A stretch of 64,000 bases of DNA from Rhynchonema sp. JSB1_4 (lineage: Eukaryota; Nematoda; Chromadorea; Monhysterida; Xyalidae): positions 1 to 64,000 of the forward strand of contig JASAMV010000620.1 in NCBI GenBank assembly GCA_030248065.1. Reading direction: 5' to 3'. The notes under the pieces are model-generated. The model was not told where the DNA came from, ran no database searches, and was given only the letters and a program-made list of their open reading frames with translations. Of this stretch, positions 22,301 to 32,975 are shown piece after piece. The first letter of the stretch is position 1; the number at the start of each line of letters is the position of its first letter. The position numbers and the translations under genes are program-made.

Positions 22301-25300
22301 ACTACACAGAGGGGTTCACTATCTAGAGGTTCACCACGTGAAGGTTTGGCTGTAGGTGGTGCATACGCACGCGTTATGCCAACCTGGTTGACGTTTTTAT
22401 GAAAAAATTGACGTGCTTGCACGTTTCAGTCCAGCCAGCTGTGGTCAGTTTCGGAGTGTATGTGTGTGCATGTGCTCTATGTGAATGATAGAAACACATA
22501 TACGTTCAATGCTTGAGCTGGCTTTCGTTTAGGGCTCCACCAGATAGACCCGAAACCCGAAACATAATTTTTTTCTATGTCCATGTTTCGGGTTTTGGGA
22601 AAAAAACCCGAAACCCGAAACACAAAGCATGATAACGAAATTTTCGTCTTCCACTTTACTACGAATTATCATCATCAAACATTTTCGATTATCATGCTTT
22701 CGTGTTTCGGGGTTCGGGTTTTTTTTCAAAACCCGAAACCCGAAACATGGACATTGAAAAAATTTATATTTCGTATTTCGGGTTTCGGGTCTATCTGGTG
22801 GAGCCCTTATCAAAGATGATTTTGTGGGCAAATATTAGTTTAGCGATCGTTTTCTTTCCAGTCCCTATGTCAGTCATAAGGCCGTCTTCACAATGACACG
22901 GTTTCACGGTTTTACGGTTTCACGGTTTCACGGTTTTACGGTTTCACGGTTTCACGGTTTCACGGTTTGCTTCGTTGGCGTCTTCACAATGAAATCCGAT
23001 TTCACGGTTTTACGGTTTCACGGTTTCACGGTTTCACGGTTTTAAAATTGTGTCTTCACAATGACACGGTTTCACGGTTTCAGCATAATGTAAGAATTAA
23101 AGTTAATTCAACTGAGTTTATATCTATTAGCAGATGCATATTGTTGTCCAGAGTGAGCAGATCCAAAGCAGGAACATAAAGAGCAGACCACAGCAGTATC
23201 TCGTCACATTTCTGAACATAAACACCTGACAAATAGCACAACTTTGGGCACAATGATCGAAATATTATTGTCAATTTCAGAACATAAAGAGCAGACCACC
23301 CAAACCATAAACTTTCATCATTTCAGAACATAAAGAGCATACCACTAGAGCTGCACACATGGAGCAGTGAACTAAAAGCAATCTAAGGCGCACTGGACAG
23401 CCATTGCACTGTTGGATTGGCAACGGCGAGTGCCTGTGCGGCTATCTGTTTCGACTTTCGGGCTTCGTACACCATCATTTGAAACTGAGCTTTCAGGTAT
23501 GCCCGAGTGTCTGGGTCCAATTCATCAAGGTCATGGGCAAGACCGACACAGAATGACATTGACCCGCTCTGCTGTTGTTCTTTGTCCTTTTCCAGCTTGT
23601 CCTAACTTTTCTTGATGAATTTGTCCATATACATATGGACAGTGTACTTGTGTTTGGGTGATCGGTCGATACTTTTCGTGTATGGTAACCTGTCTCGCTC
23701 CTTATATTCTTCATGTTTCTTGCAGTGATACCTGTGTCCAGCTCTTTATATTCTCCGTCCTCTTGAGAGTGATCGTTCTGTCTAGCTCTTTATATCCACT
23801 GGCACGTGCACCCTGCCCTTCATCAGTAAACAACTGGTCAGAAACAAAATGAGGGCCGAATTCTTTACGCTTTTTGTTGCTATAATGAAGGTCTTTTCAC
23901 CATCAGGTATGGGCAATCCGCCAGCTCATCACTCGCGACAAGGCTACATGCTGCATTACTGCCGTCAATGAATCATCTATTCTCTGCAGTTATTCATTGA
24001 AACATCCCCAAATTTTGCAGTGGCGCAGAAAAGTGTTATGGCAAGCAGCTAATAAAAACCGGATAAATTAAAAAGCGGTAATCAAAGTATGACATTCGCC
24101 CAAAGCGTACATCTTGTTTAGAAAATGGCGTGTGCTGCTGCACGCGCTGTGTGTATAAAAAGTGACAGGAGCCGATGGATTGCCCATACATACACACTTT
24201 GACATACAGGTACGACCAAGCCAAAGAGAATAATCAATCACAGAATGCGTTAGAGTAAGCGTGCGAACATTACAATGTTGTGTCCCTGAAATCGCAAGCT
24301 TTTGTGGTCAAACTATCAATGTTGGAACAATTCTTGAGCCAAATACGTGCAGCAAATGCGCCAAAACCGTGTACAAATTAGAACCGGTTCTAATTGGCTT
24401 TTTTCCGGTTTCACGGTTTCACGGTTTCAAAACAATAAGACCCAACCGTGAAACCGTGAAACCGTGTCATTGTGAAGACAACAAACGTGAAACCGTGAAA
24501 CCGTGAAACCGTAAAACCGTGAAACCGTGAAACCGTGTCATTGTGAAGACAACAATCGCAAAACCGTGAAACCGTAAAACCGTGAAACCGTGTCATTGTG
24601 AAGACGGCCTAAGGGGCAAGCAAATGGGAGCTGCGTGTGTGTATGCGTGTGTCAAACGTGGTGCCCTTGGTTATTGCCGACTTACTGGTTTAAGATAAAT
24701 ACCGTAAAAACCTAAATACAGCCCCCCCGGAATAGAGCCCCCCCCGTAATACAGCCCCCCCAAAAAGGGGTCAGTGAATTAATAGAGGCCCCCCCGGAAT
24801 AGAGCCCCCCCTAAGTAACATCCCCTATACTGTAGTGTATTAAGGCTTGATAGTGGTGTACAGGTACATTTATGCACGTTTGTTGTTCGTTCAGAGCACA
24901 TAATACGCCTCCTATTGACGAATAGACACGAATAAATGCGATTACAAGCGAAAAAACATCCTTTCAAACCCCTTTTTAGGGGTTTTTGGGGGGTATTTCT
25001 GGGAACAATTTTTCAGGTTCGGGTCAGTGAATTAATAGAGGCCCCCCGGAATAGAGCCCCCCCCGTAATAGAGCCCCCCCAAAATGGGGTCAGTGAGTTA
25101 ATAGAGCCCCCCCCCTTCTATTTAGGTTTTTACGGTACATGAGCGAGCTCAAAGCTTCGCCGGTCGCGTGTGTTTTGCCATCTGCCTTTCCAGAACGCAT
25201 GCAGTCTGTCCAGCCCATGAATTGCAACTCGAGTCAAAACATAGATCCGGCGCGAAACAAGCAGTTTTACCAGCAGCTGCTTATGGGACCAGCCACAGCC

Positions 25301-28241
25301 GCTCGTACTTCTTTGTTCATGTGTACCTGCTGTGCTGACTGCGAATGAATTTGGCCAGGGAAGGGGGCACAGGGACCATGCCCCCTTTGGTCAAATTGGC
25401 CCCTGGGTCATCTTTTCGTAAAGAAGGAAAAGGACCTCTAAATCGCTTGCTTTTTACTCTGGGACATTTCACAAGTCCAAAAACCGTGCGCTTCGCGTAA
25501 ACTTGGGTCGCTCTCGTGGTGATTTGGGTTTAGCTGTAGCTGAATCGATCATAAAGAAAAATGACGATAAATGTGTGCTTAATCGTGCAAGGAAAGGAAA
25601 GCAGAGAAAAAGTAGCGCAACAACCCCACGAAAATATGGATTTGATTTATTGGCTTGTGTACAATTGTAGGATTGACCAATTGTAGAACCGTTGTTGTAA
25701 ATAAATAATGGACTGAACAATCTAAAAATGACTTATTCGTTCGTGAGCGTTTGTGTGTCTGTTGTTTCGAACGATTTATTTTGACGGCAGAGCAGTAACA
25801 TACATTCTGTCGGGACTTTTCTTTCGTTTTTCGTTTTATGCGCAGTGCCACGCGCGCACGAGAGAGAGATAGTAAGTCCAAAGTACTGTTGACGACATTG
25901 TACTTGTATTGTATCTCCTCAAAACTATGCAAAAGACTAGAAAGTAAACCAAAAAATAGATCTGGTCTGTGTTGTGTGTTGGTTGTGAAAATATTGAATA
26001 ACGCACGTGCGTTAGATTTTGTAACCAGCTGGGAGCTTTTGTGATTGCGACAGGGAAAGTTCTGTCAATGTGTGTTCTGGAAGGCGTGTGAGTGTGTTGG
26101 CGTGTTTACGGTTTATATGCACTTAGTCATTGCCACATCCTAATATCGTGTTTGGACCTCGTGTAGGTATTTACCTAAGTGTAAGAGAATTTCATAATGT
26201 TTTCTACCTGTGTATAACTGTCAAATTTTGTGAGTGCTTCACTTGACTAACCTGGCGCGGGGGTTGTAGCAATATTATGCCACAGCAATAATGGTTCTCA
26301 GTGTCATAGACATGGTGGTTACACAATACTTTGGCACACCGGGAAACCTGAGCAATGTACTTGCAAGCAAATGTCAATGTCTAATCAACAAACGATAATA
26401 AAGTGAACAGAAACACATCTATAACTTTATTTTCTATTTTCAGCAAAGTGCCCGCCTTAGCCAGGCTGATCATTCCGAAGGGGGCGCTGGAATTGCACGA
26501 AGAAGCCTGGAATGCGTTCCCGTACTGCAAAACAGTTGTCACGGTTGGTTTGACATGTTTGTTGCTGATGTGCCACGTGTCACGTAAAATATTAATGGAA
26601 GAAATTGCAGAATCCCGGTTACATGAAGGACTGTTTCTTCATCAAGATAGAGAGTCTTCACTTGCCCGACAGAGGGACCACTGAAAATGTACGTCTTGCT
26701 TGGCTTCGCTTCTGGTTGATGTCTTTACTGTTCTTTACACCACGAAAATATGTTCCAAAAACATGTTCCGCTTCTTATAGGCACATGAACTGCCGCCCGA
26801 ATTGTTAGCGAAACGCGAGGTCGTCTGGTTAGACGTCACCGATGATTCGTTAATTTCAGCTCATGTACGTTTGTGGTGATGATTAGTTACTTGGCTTATT
26901 GTAGAATGATTGAAGCACTGTACTATCGTGGAGAGCTATGTGTGTTCATCGGGCCAACCCAATATTTAGATCAGCCTGTCTGTGTGTCAACCACTTTTGA
27001 ATTGGCTTTTGCCTCGAATTTGATGTCTTGGTCTCTTTTGATCTTCTCTTCGTGACTAATTCGGAATCAATCTATCACCACAGGACGTCAAGAAAGAGAC
27101 GGATCCGAAATGTTTCAAATCAAAGAAGACCGACCGCGGTCCGTTCGTACAAGGCAAATGGCAGGAGTCGTGCAAACCGGTGATGTGCGCCTACAAACTG
27201 GTGACGGCCGAGTTCAAATGGTGGGGACTGCAGGGAAAGGTCGAGAGCTACATCGGCGGCAAACATGTGAGTTTCCATGCGTAAACGGCGGAAGTTTGCT
27301 GTCTGGGTTTATATTTCAGCAAATGATTATGGGCGGGTTACGTGCTTTTAGGGCCCAGCGTGCATTAGGGTCCAGCGTGCATTAGGGCCCACGCTACATT
27401 AGTCCTAATGCACACTGGGCCGTAATGCAACCTCGGCCCTTATGCAACCTGGGCCTTAATGCAACCTGGGCCCAAATGCACACTGGGCCCAAATGCACGT
27501 GGGCCCTAATGTGCGCGGGCCCTTATGCACGCGGGCCCTAATGGACGTGGGCCATAATGCACGCGGGCCATAATGCACGCTGGGCCCTAAAGGCACGGAA
27601 CCTCAATGGGCGTACATAGCAGCAGCAATTTTTGGATGAATTGTCAGGTCCTAGTGCGTCTAAAAAGGCAAAAAAACGACAAACACAGCATTATGTCAGT
27701 GGACCACCGGTGCACTGCGACAATCAGTTTGTTTTCTATCCCCGTTGCAATACTTGACTTCGTATGCAGATTTACCCACGTCTGTTCACCAAATTCCATC
27801 GCGAAGTCGTGTGTTGGATGGACAATTGGGTCGAGCTAAATATGGACGATATTAGGAGAATTGAGGAGGAGGTCAAGGAAGAACTGGATGAGGTACGACC
27901 GGGAGTGGGGAATTGGACCGGACAGGAATTTTTATTTCAAATAAAATTTAAACACTACACCTAAATTGAAACCCACGCACAAAACAATAACCAACAGCAA
28001 GCATCATTGTTGACCCAATTGCTTTGCGACATTGAGGCTGGACAGTTCGACTTTTGTTGAGCCTAAGCCTCACAATGAGCAGCCTGACAGCGCGCGCATC
28101 ATGGCGCGAGACCGGTCCTATTCAACATTATTATCGGTGGTCGCGCTTGTTAGCGGTTGTTGACAAAAATATTTTTTGTAATTTTTTTATTTTCAGCAAA
28201 GACGTCGTGGTTCAATTCGTGGTATGCGGCCCGACCATTAG
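19384..28241 (+). CDS. Class I phosphatidylinositol transfer protein
   Basis: Soluble lipid-transfer protein that exchanges phosphatidylinositol and phosphatidylcholine between membranes, supporting phosphoinositide signalling. Nine exons join in frame: 19384-19400, 19749-19859, 20344-20427, 26444-26543, 26611-26688, 26781-26864, 27084-27266, 27770-27892 and 28197-28241, giving 274 residues against about 271 for vertebrate PITP alpha/beta. Diagnostic stretches are [59 protein letters not shown] and [11 protein letters not shown], covering the whole StART-like fold including the C-terminal helix. The first exon encodes only five full codons, and its start is supported by MIIREYRIILP matching the family N-terminus. 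Intron 3 is about 6 kb and holds several transposon-like inverted repeats; intron 7 holds another. Introns 2 and 4 begin GTTGGT. Confidence 0.95.
20428..22530. other. First part of PITP intron 3, nothing coding recognised
   Basis: Two kilobases of largely unique-looking sequence between exon 3 and the first inverted-repeat element. I found no convincing exon on either strand and no RNA gene. A downstream enhancer role is possible but not shown. Confidence 0.4.
22531..22807. repeat. MITE with long terminal inverted repeats (CCCGAAA family)
   Basis: The left end AGGGCTCCACCAGATAGACC is the exact inverse of the right end, GGTCTATCTGGTGGAGCCCT. Arms continue inward with repeated CCCGAAA/TTTCGGG units, and two interior CCCGAAACCCGAAAC blocks also mirror each other. 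Length is 277 bp, with no coding capacity. It is in PITP intron 3. Confidence 0.9.
22879..24610. mobile_element. 1.7-kb inverted-repeat element with iterated CACGGTTT arms
   Basis: The left end AGGCCGTCTTCACAATGACA followed by many CGGTTTCA/CGGTTTTA units is mirrored by the right end (units of TGAAACCG/TAAAACCG, then TGTCATTGTGAAGACGGCCT). Additional inner copies of CTTCACAATGACACGG occur at 22980 and 23043 and, inverted, at 24465 and 24535. The interior (23.1-24.4 kb) holds three copies of GAACATAAAGAGCA (23170-23340) but no transposase frame that I can recognise, so the copy is probably non-autonomous. Terminal arrays of subrepeats recall foldback-type transposons. Confidence 0.85.
24700..25137. 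repeat. MITE with TACCGTAAAAACCTAAATA termini and C-rich interior
   Basis: TACCGTAAAAACCTAAATA at the left end is mirrored by TATTTAGGTTTTTACGGTA at the right. The interior carries several AATAGAGCCCCCC and GGGGTCAGTGAATTAATAGAG units. A truncated relative is present at about 15250-15380. It is located near the 3' side of PITP intron 3. Confidence 0.88.
25138..26443. other. Last part of PITP intron 3, nothing coding recognised
   Basis: About 1.3 kb between the C-rich MITE and exon 4. No exon, RNA gene or clear element boundary was recognised on either strand. Confidence 0.4.
27348..27590. repeat. Foldback tandem array of about 20-bp GGGCCCTAATGCACG units
   Basis: Roughly a dozen imperfect units of the type GCACGCGGGCCCTAAT. 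The first three units (from TTAGGGCCCAGCGTGCATTA) are inverted relative to the rest, so the two ends (TTAGGGCCCAGCGTGC and GCACGCTGGGCCCTAA) are complementary. It sits in PITP intron 7. Confidence 0.85.
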
Positions 28242-29901
28242 CTGGACACACAAATGATGATTCCCGGTGTCACAAGCTCATGCTGCTGGCTTTGAGACTT
28301 TCATTCAATTCCCACTACTAAACTCTATCTGGCCAAACAAATGCGAGTGATTTTGTTTTCCCTGGTCGCATTGTGGCAATCAGACTGTGTGCGTCGTTTG
28401 TTTGTTGAAGTTTTGACCGTTCTAGTCAATTGTGAACCGAACTTTTCCTCGTTTTAGGGACTGTATAGCCAAATTCTGTTTTTATTATGAAACGCTGATT
28501 TTTGTAACTGTTTCAAAAAGCTCCGACTTTTGCGCATGACAACAAATTTGTACCTTTAGTGATTGAATACAGTGGCAATTTTTATAATGAGCACATAGTA
28601 TCTAATATTTCAACCATTTCCTGTATCTTTGCACGAAATCGATTTCCGACCCCGTTTTGCACACTTACCGCATGTCGGAGTGCGATTTGACACCGGTTAT
28701 TATTTGAACGTGTTGTGTGACTGTTTGCAAATTGAATAACAGTTTGGTAAGTTGCTGATGGCTGATTGAAAAATGGTTGCCACAAATCCTCGAGATGTGA
28801 GGCCCGTGATGAACACGGGAATAGCATTCAGCATTAGTGATGCACCAGAATTGACAATGTGCGATAACTATACTGTGGGGGCATCTGTGTCAACCATTTT
28901 ACAATACGCCTGCGTTGTACCGTGTCGCTATCATAGATAATGCACATATAGCATGATTCTCTCTAATCTGGTTGCCATATTTCAAGCGTTCGTTTGCTCC
29001 TGTTTTCAGATCAACTGAATAGGGTACGGTGGTTGAATTGACCCAGGTCATTTCTGATCGCCGATTTTCATCTTTGAGCGTCACTTTGTGTCGATTACAA
29101 TTATGACTTCAAATCCATTCTCTTTCGCTGTCTGTTATCATTTGTTCCTGTTTGGTGAAAATATTGTTGCATTCTGCTAAACTGTGATGTTTGCTATGTT
29201 GTGTTTATTGAACTAGGGGATACAACTTACGCATATTCAATTACACCGAAAATGTAGTTTGGAGGAGCCAGGTAGATGTCGTTTTGGATAATTTACATGC
29301 ACTGTCACCGAAAACTGCACAATATTGTTATATCATGTTTGCAATCGGCCCGGTAAACTATGAACACAATATATCGTTTTTAATTTATTCGTCCATACAT
29401 TATTGTTAGGCACATGACTACGGCTGTCTTTGTCAGGGGGTTATTGTCGTTTTTTATTTTTTATAATAATATACATCGGTTTCTCAAACTGGATCATTTT
29501 GGCCATTATCCTATCCGTTCCGATCCTATAATTATGTTTTTACATGAATTTGCGTCAATACTTCGCCGTTTGCGGCTAAAAGTATGTGTGTGATTTCTAA
29601 TTATTGTGAGTTATTGTGAGGTGGTTGGTTGATTATGCTGCAGCAGATCAACCACCCCACCCCCACAACTAGCCCCTATCATAGTCGCTGAATCACGTCG
29701 TTGACACGCGTGTGTGGTGAGTGAAGTTGATAAAAAATCACATACTACGCGTTTTGTTGGCTGGATGTTTCATTCATGCGCATGCATTTGGTGCCTGACC
29801 GACGCTTGTACGTTATCTCAAAGTTGCGCTTGCTCCCGCCGAGCGGCATGAGATTTCAGATTTCAGCCACTACTGATCAATTGAAGTTGAAGTTGATCAC
29901 A
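28242..29901. other. Intergenic, PITP to XLF
   Basis: No gene recognised. One end of the TGTGTCAACCA element family may lie at about 28890. The XLF promoter and 5' UTR should lie in the last few hundred bases. Confidence 0.4.
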
Positions 29902-31623
29902 ATGAGCGCCTCGGAATTCAAGCGTTGGCAGCAGTTCAGCCAATCACGTGCTCGCGGCTGCCAATCACTGTCCGACTGCGCCTGGTATCCGCTGACAACC
30001 GTCCGCGAAACATCATGGTACATTAAATTCGCAGTGTTGGACGAGAAGATTACGGTCGCGGTCACTGATCTGGTGAATGTCTACATCGAGCCCGCTTGTG
30101 ATTGGACGAAGAAATTCAAGGTTGATTATGTTTTGTTCAGAGTCGATCGAGACCTGAACTTGCGTGTGCAAAATGGACAATAATCGTCCCGCCAAACTAG
30201 TGGACTGACTGCACCAGCCGTCTGTAATGATAATTCAGTGTCAGTCCTGTGTGCATTTCAGCTGCTGAACCCGAACATTTCTGGTGAGCCTGCCAAATTG
30301 CTCGATCATGTTTGTGCGCTGCTACGAGCCGACACTCAGGGTGACATTGTTGACAACATAAATGTCGCAAACGACAAGTGTCTGTCATTGACATTGCGGT
30401 CCCGGTCTAGAATACCGCTCGTTTGGAAAGTCGAGGCGCGACTGGGCTCGTCAAAAGAGGTATCATGAACAGTATGTTTGTTCACTTTAACATCAACGTT
30501 GAGCGAACGCATGTCCATCCGGTGCATTCGCGCTGACGAGGACCGGTGCAATGCAGAAAACCGACCGAAAAGGACATTGTTGTGCAACGCACACACACAC
30601 GGCCGTCGAATGTTTCAACCATCTGTGTCAACCACTCCACAATTAGCCAAAGCTGTGCCCTTTCAGTTTCACGAGCATGTCGTGCGTTATCTGCTATCGT
30701 TGTGCACTGCGTGGTCGCGACGTGAAGCAAAGCTGAAACGCATCTGCATGGCCAAAGATGTTGAGCTGCGCGAATATCGCGCAAAGTCCGATTATATTGT
30801 AGATGGTGTGTGTGTATGTATTTCTGGTGTTCTTTTGCTGTGTTCCCTATAATTTGATCGCTATTTCAAGTTTTCTACTTTGAAGATTCCAAAACGACCC
30901 GACCGTTTGTTGATACCGATCTTGACAATATCGAATCACCGTCGACTTTCGATGAAATGGTCTGCTGTTTTTTCTTTTCTGTCATTTTTCATCATCGTCG
31001 TGAGAGTTTTCTTGTGTGCTGTTAGTTGAGCTGTTCTCGGAGTTCATGCTTCCTCAAATGACTTTCCAATTTCATTTTTTGTTCAGTAAGACTTGTAAAA
31101 TTTTATGCTTGTCTACAATTCACGAGGTGAACCATGAAGGAACTATTCACGAACAACTAATAGTGTGCGGGGTATTGATGCTAATGTTTCACGTGCTTGA
31201 CAGGTACGCACACTGCGGCACGACCCACAGCCATCAGTGCTCAGTCGGGACACTGTCCTCATGTACGAGCGTCACCGTGATGTTTCAGCGTACACACGGC
31301 TTTATCCGGGTATGGTGTACATTTTTCGTCTTGTGAATTGTCGTCGCTAATATCCAAATAATTGTATTGTGGTTGACAGACATTGTTGACCGTTGAACAA
31401 TGCAAAATTTGAGCGGCCCAAAACAAGTAGGCAAAATGACCAACACTGTTAAATAGTTTACTTCGCTGAATCAATTCCAGCTCCGGCTGAAAATGCAAAC
31501 GCACCTGTTCCTGCTCCGATTAACTCTCCACCGAAACGTACACGTGCAATTATCAGCAGTGTGACCGAAGCTGATGAAACATCAAAATCGAAAGGCAAAA
31601 AGAAGAAGCGTTTGAATCTGTGA
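29902..31623 (+). CDS. NHEJ1: XLF/Cernunnos non-homologous end-joining factor 1
   Basis: Nuclear scaffold that, with XRCC4-ligase IV and Ku, bridges broken DNA ends. Six exons join in frame: 29902-30120, 30262-30459, 30667-30805, 30886-30959, 31204-31309 and 31481-31623, giving 292 residues against 299 in human. The head domain (residues 1 to about 139) shows the strand pattern WYIKFAVLDEKITVAVTDL, where human XLF has LLAKVFITKQGYALLVSDL, and LLNPNISGEPAKLLDHVCAL at the alpha-helical insert. Next come CLSLTLRSRSRIPLVWKV, then a helical stalk (FHEHVVRYLLSL...MAKDVELREYRAKSDYIVD). The tail is disordered and ends KGKKKKRLNL. A Lys-rich extreme C-terminus with a hydrophobic end is where XLF carries its Ku-binding motif. 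Overall identity is low, so the call rests on collinearity along the whole length. The GAAACATCA word occurs in coding position three times here (RETSW, DVSAY, DETSK). Confidence 0.85.
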
Positions 31624-32975
31624 TAATATTCTCATTTTTTCGTTTTTCCATTTATGCTTTTTACTGTCACCTTAGCTTTAGTCTTTTGAGTTGCTATAGT
31701 TGTCTTTATGAAATTTTAAAATCATGAGGTGTGTTTTTTACTCCTGACATTCTCTGTTTTCAAGATGCGCGTGCAATGGAAACAAAACAATTGTTCATCA
31801 TGGTTGATACAACGTGACTCAATAATGTAATTTTGTCAAAAAAACTGGATGACAATAGAAGCTACGCAATCAATTGGCATTGAAGCTGGGTCAATTTTCG
31901 TATCTACCAACAACAAACAGATTCCACAGTTTATGGGTTTTTTATGAGTCAATGTTGCTGGCGTTCCACAAGCATCTGGTCAGGTCGTAAAACGGCCGGG
32001 GTTTCGAAAGTTGACCACACATAAATATGACATCAATGTGCGAAAGAACAGATCACATGCTATGCATGCATGAACACCGACCGCGGTCTGGGGTCGGGCT
32101 TTCGGTTTGTAGTCATCGACAACCTTCACACTTTTCGATTGTTTGAGCTGCAGTGTTGGTGTGCTTTCAAACGCGCTTGCAGAAATCTGGCAACAAGATC
32201 AAAGACCGGCCCGGACCGAGGTTAATGTTTCCACGAGCCATGGTTGTGGGGGCGTCTTGTACGCAAACGCAAATGTAACAACGTGGCTGCTGATATCCGG
32301 GCTTAGATTCATGTGGTCAACGCACATCGTTAAGTCAACGCAATGCCATGTTTCTCGCACTCATTCAGGGCTGCTTGGGTTGACGACCAGAGTGGACGAT
32401 TTGCGTCGACCACCAAACAACTAGCCAATGTCCGTGGCTCTTATTTTACAGAGTAGTAAACTTGTGAACTGCGAATGAAACGTGGGCAGTGCAGATCTAT
32501 TTATGCACCAGAAATCAACGACCTTACTATTTGCAAAATTCACGCGCACCAGAAGCAGCCAGTTTCATACTTTAATGTTTATAATGAACCAAATAACTCG
32601 ACGAGTTATATTAACGGTGATGTTTCACAGCGCTGTCGTTGTCAGTCAAGGTGGTGTGGATACTATTCGATGTACTGACAATAAGAGCCAAATCACAGGT
32701 TCGGTTGACTGATGAGTGTTTCATACTGCAGGCAAAATAAATTGCACATGTTGGGTTACGGCACGGCACTCTCCTTGTATCAATGCTGTCACGCACGATT
32801 GTGAAACCCAGGCCCTGGATTATTTTCACAACATTTCGGTTCTCAATCTACTGTCTCGGAATGTGAGGGATCCCGATCACTCCACAAGAGGGGGGTAGCA
32901 GTGCATTCTATAATCGAAAAAGTCCCACTACCAGGTCGACTGTGCTTGTAGATGGCCAACAACTTGATGTTTCAG
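31624..32975. other. Intergenic and probable upstream exons of the Cys-domain gene
   Basis: No gene is firmly placed. A Cys-containing open stretch at 32732-32892 (KINCTCWV...CETQALDYF) between an acceptor-like ACTGCAG and a GGGGGT donor-like site could be an upstream exon of the following gene, but its frame does not join exon 32976 as read. The signal-peptide exon of that gene should lie in or before this stretch. Confidence 0.4.

Noticed and set aside
22879..24610. Regular CACGGTTT units look like a CRISPR array at first glance
   Set aside because: Units are contiguous without unique spacers, are mirrored at the other end and lie in an animal intron; they are transposon arms.
29767..29790. 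Frame start upstream of XLF at 29776
   Set aside because: The extra 42 residues do not match the XLF head domain, and the ATG at 29902 places WYIKFAVL at the expected distance from the N-terminus.
32732..32894. Possible upstream exon of the Cys-domain gene
   Set aside because: Good acceptor and Cys residues, but the only GT donor leaves phase 2 while the next exon needs phase 1; kept as a note, not in the model.
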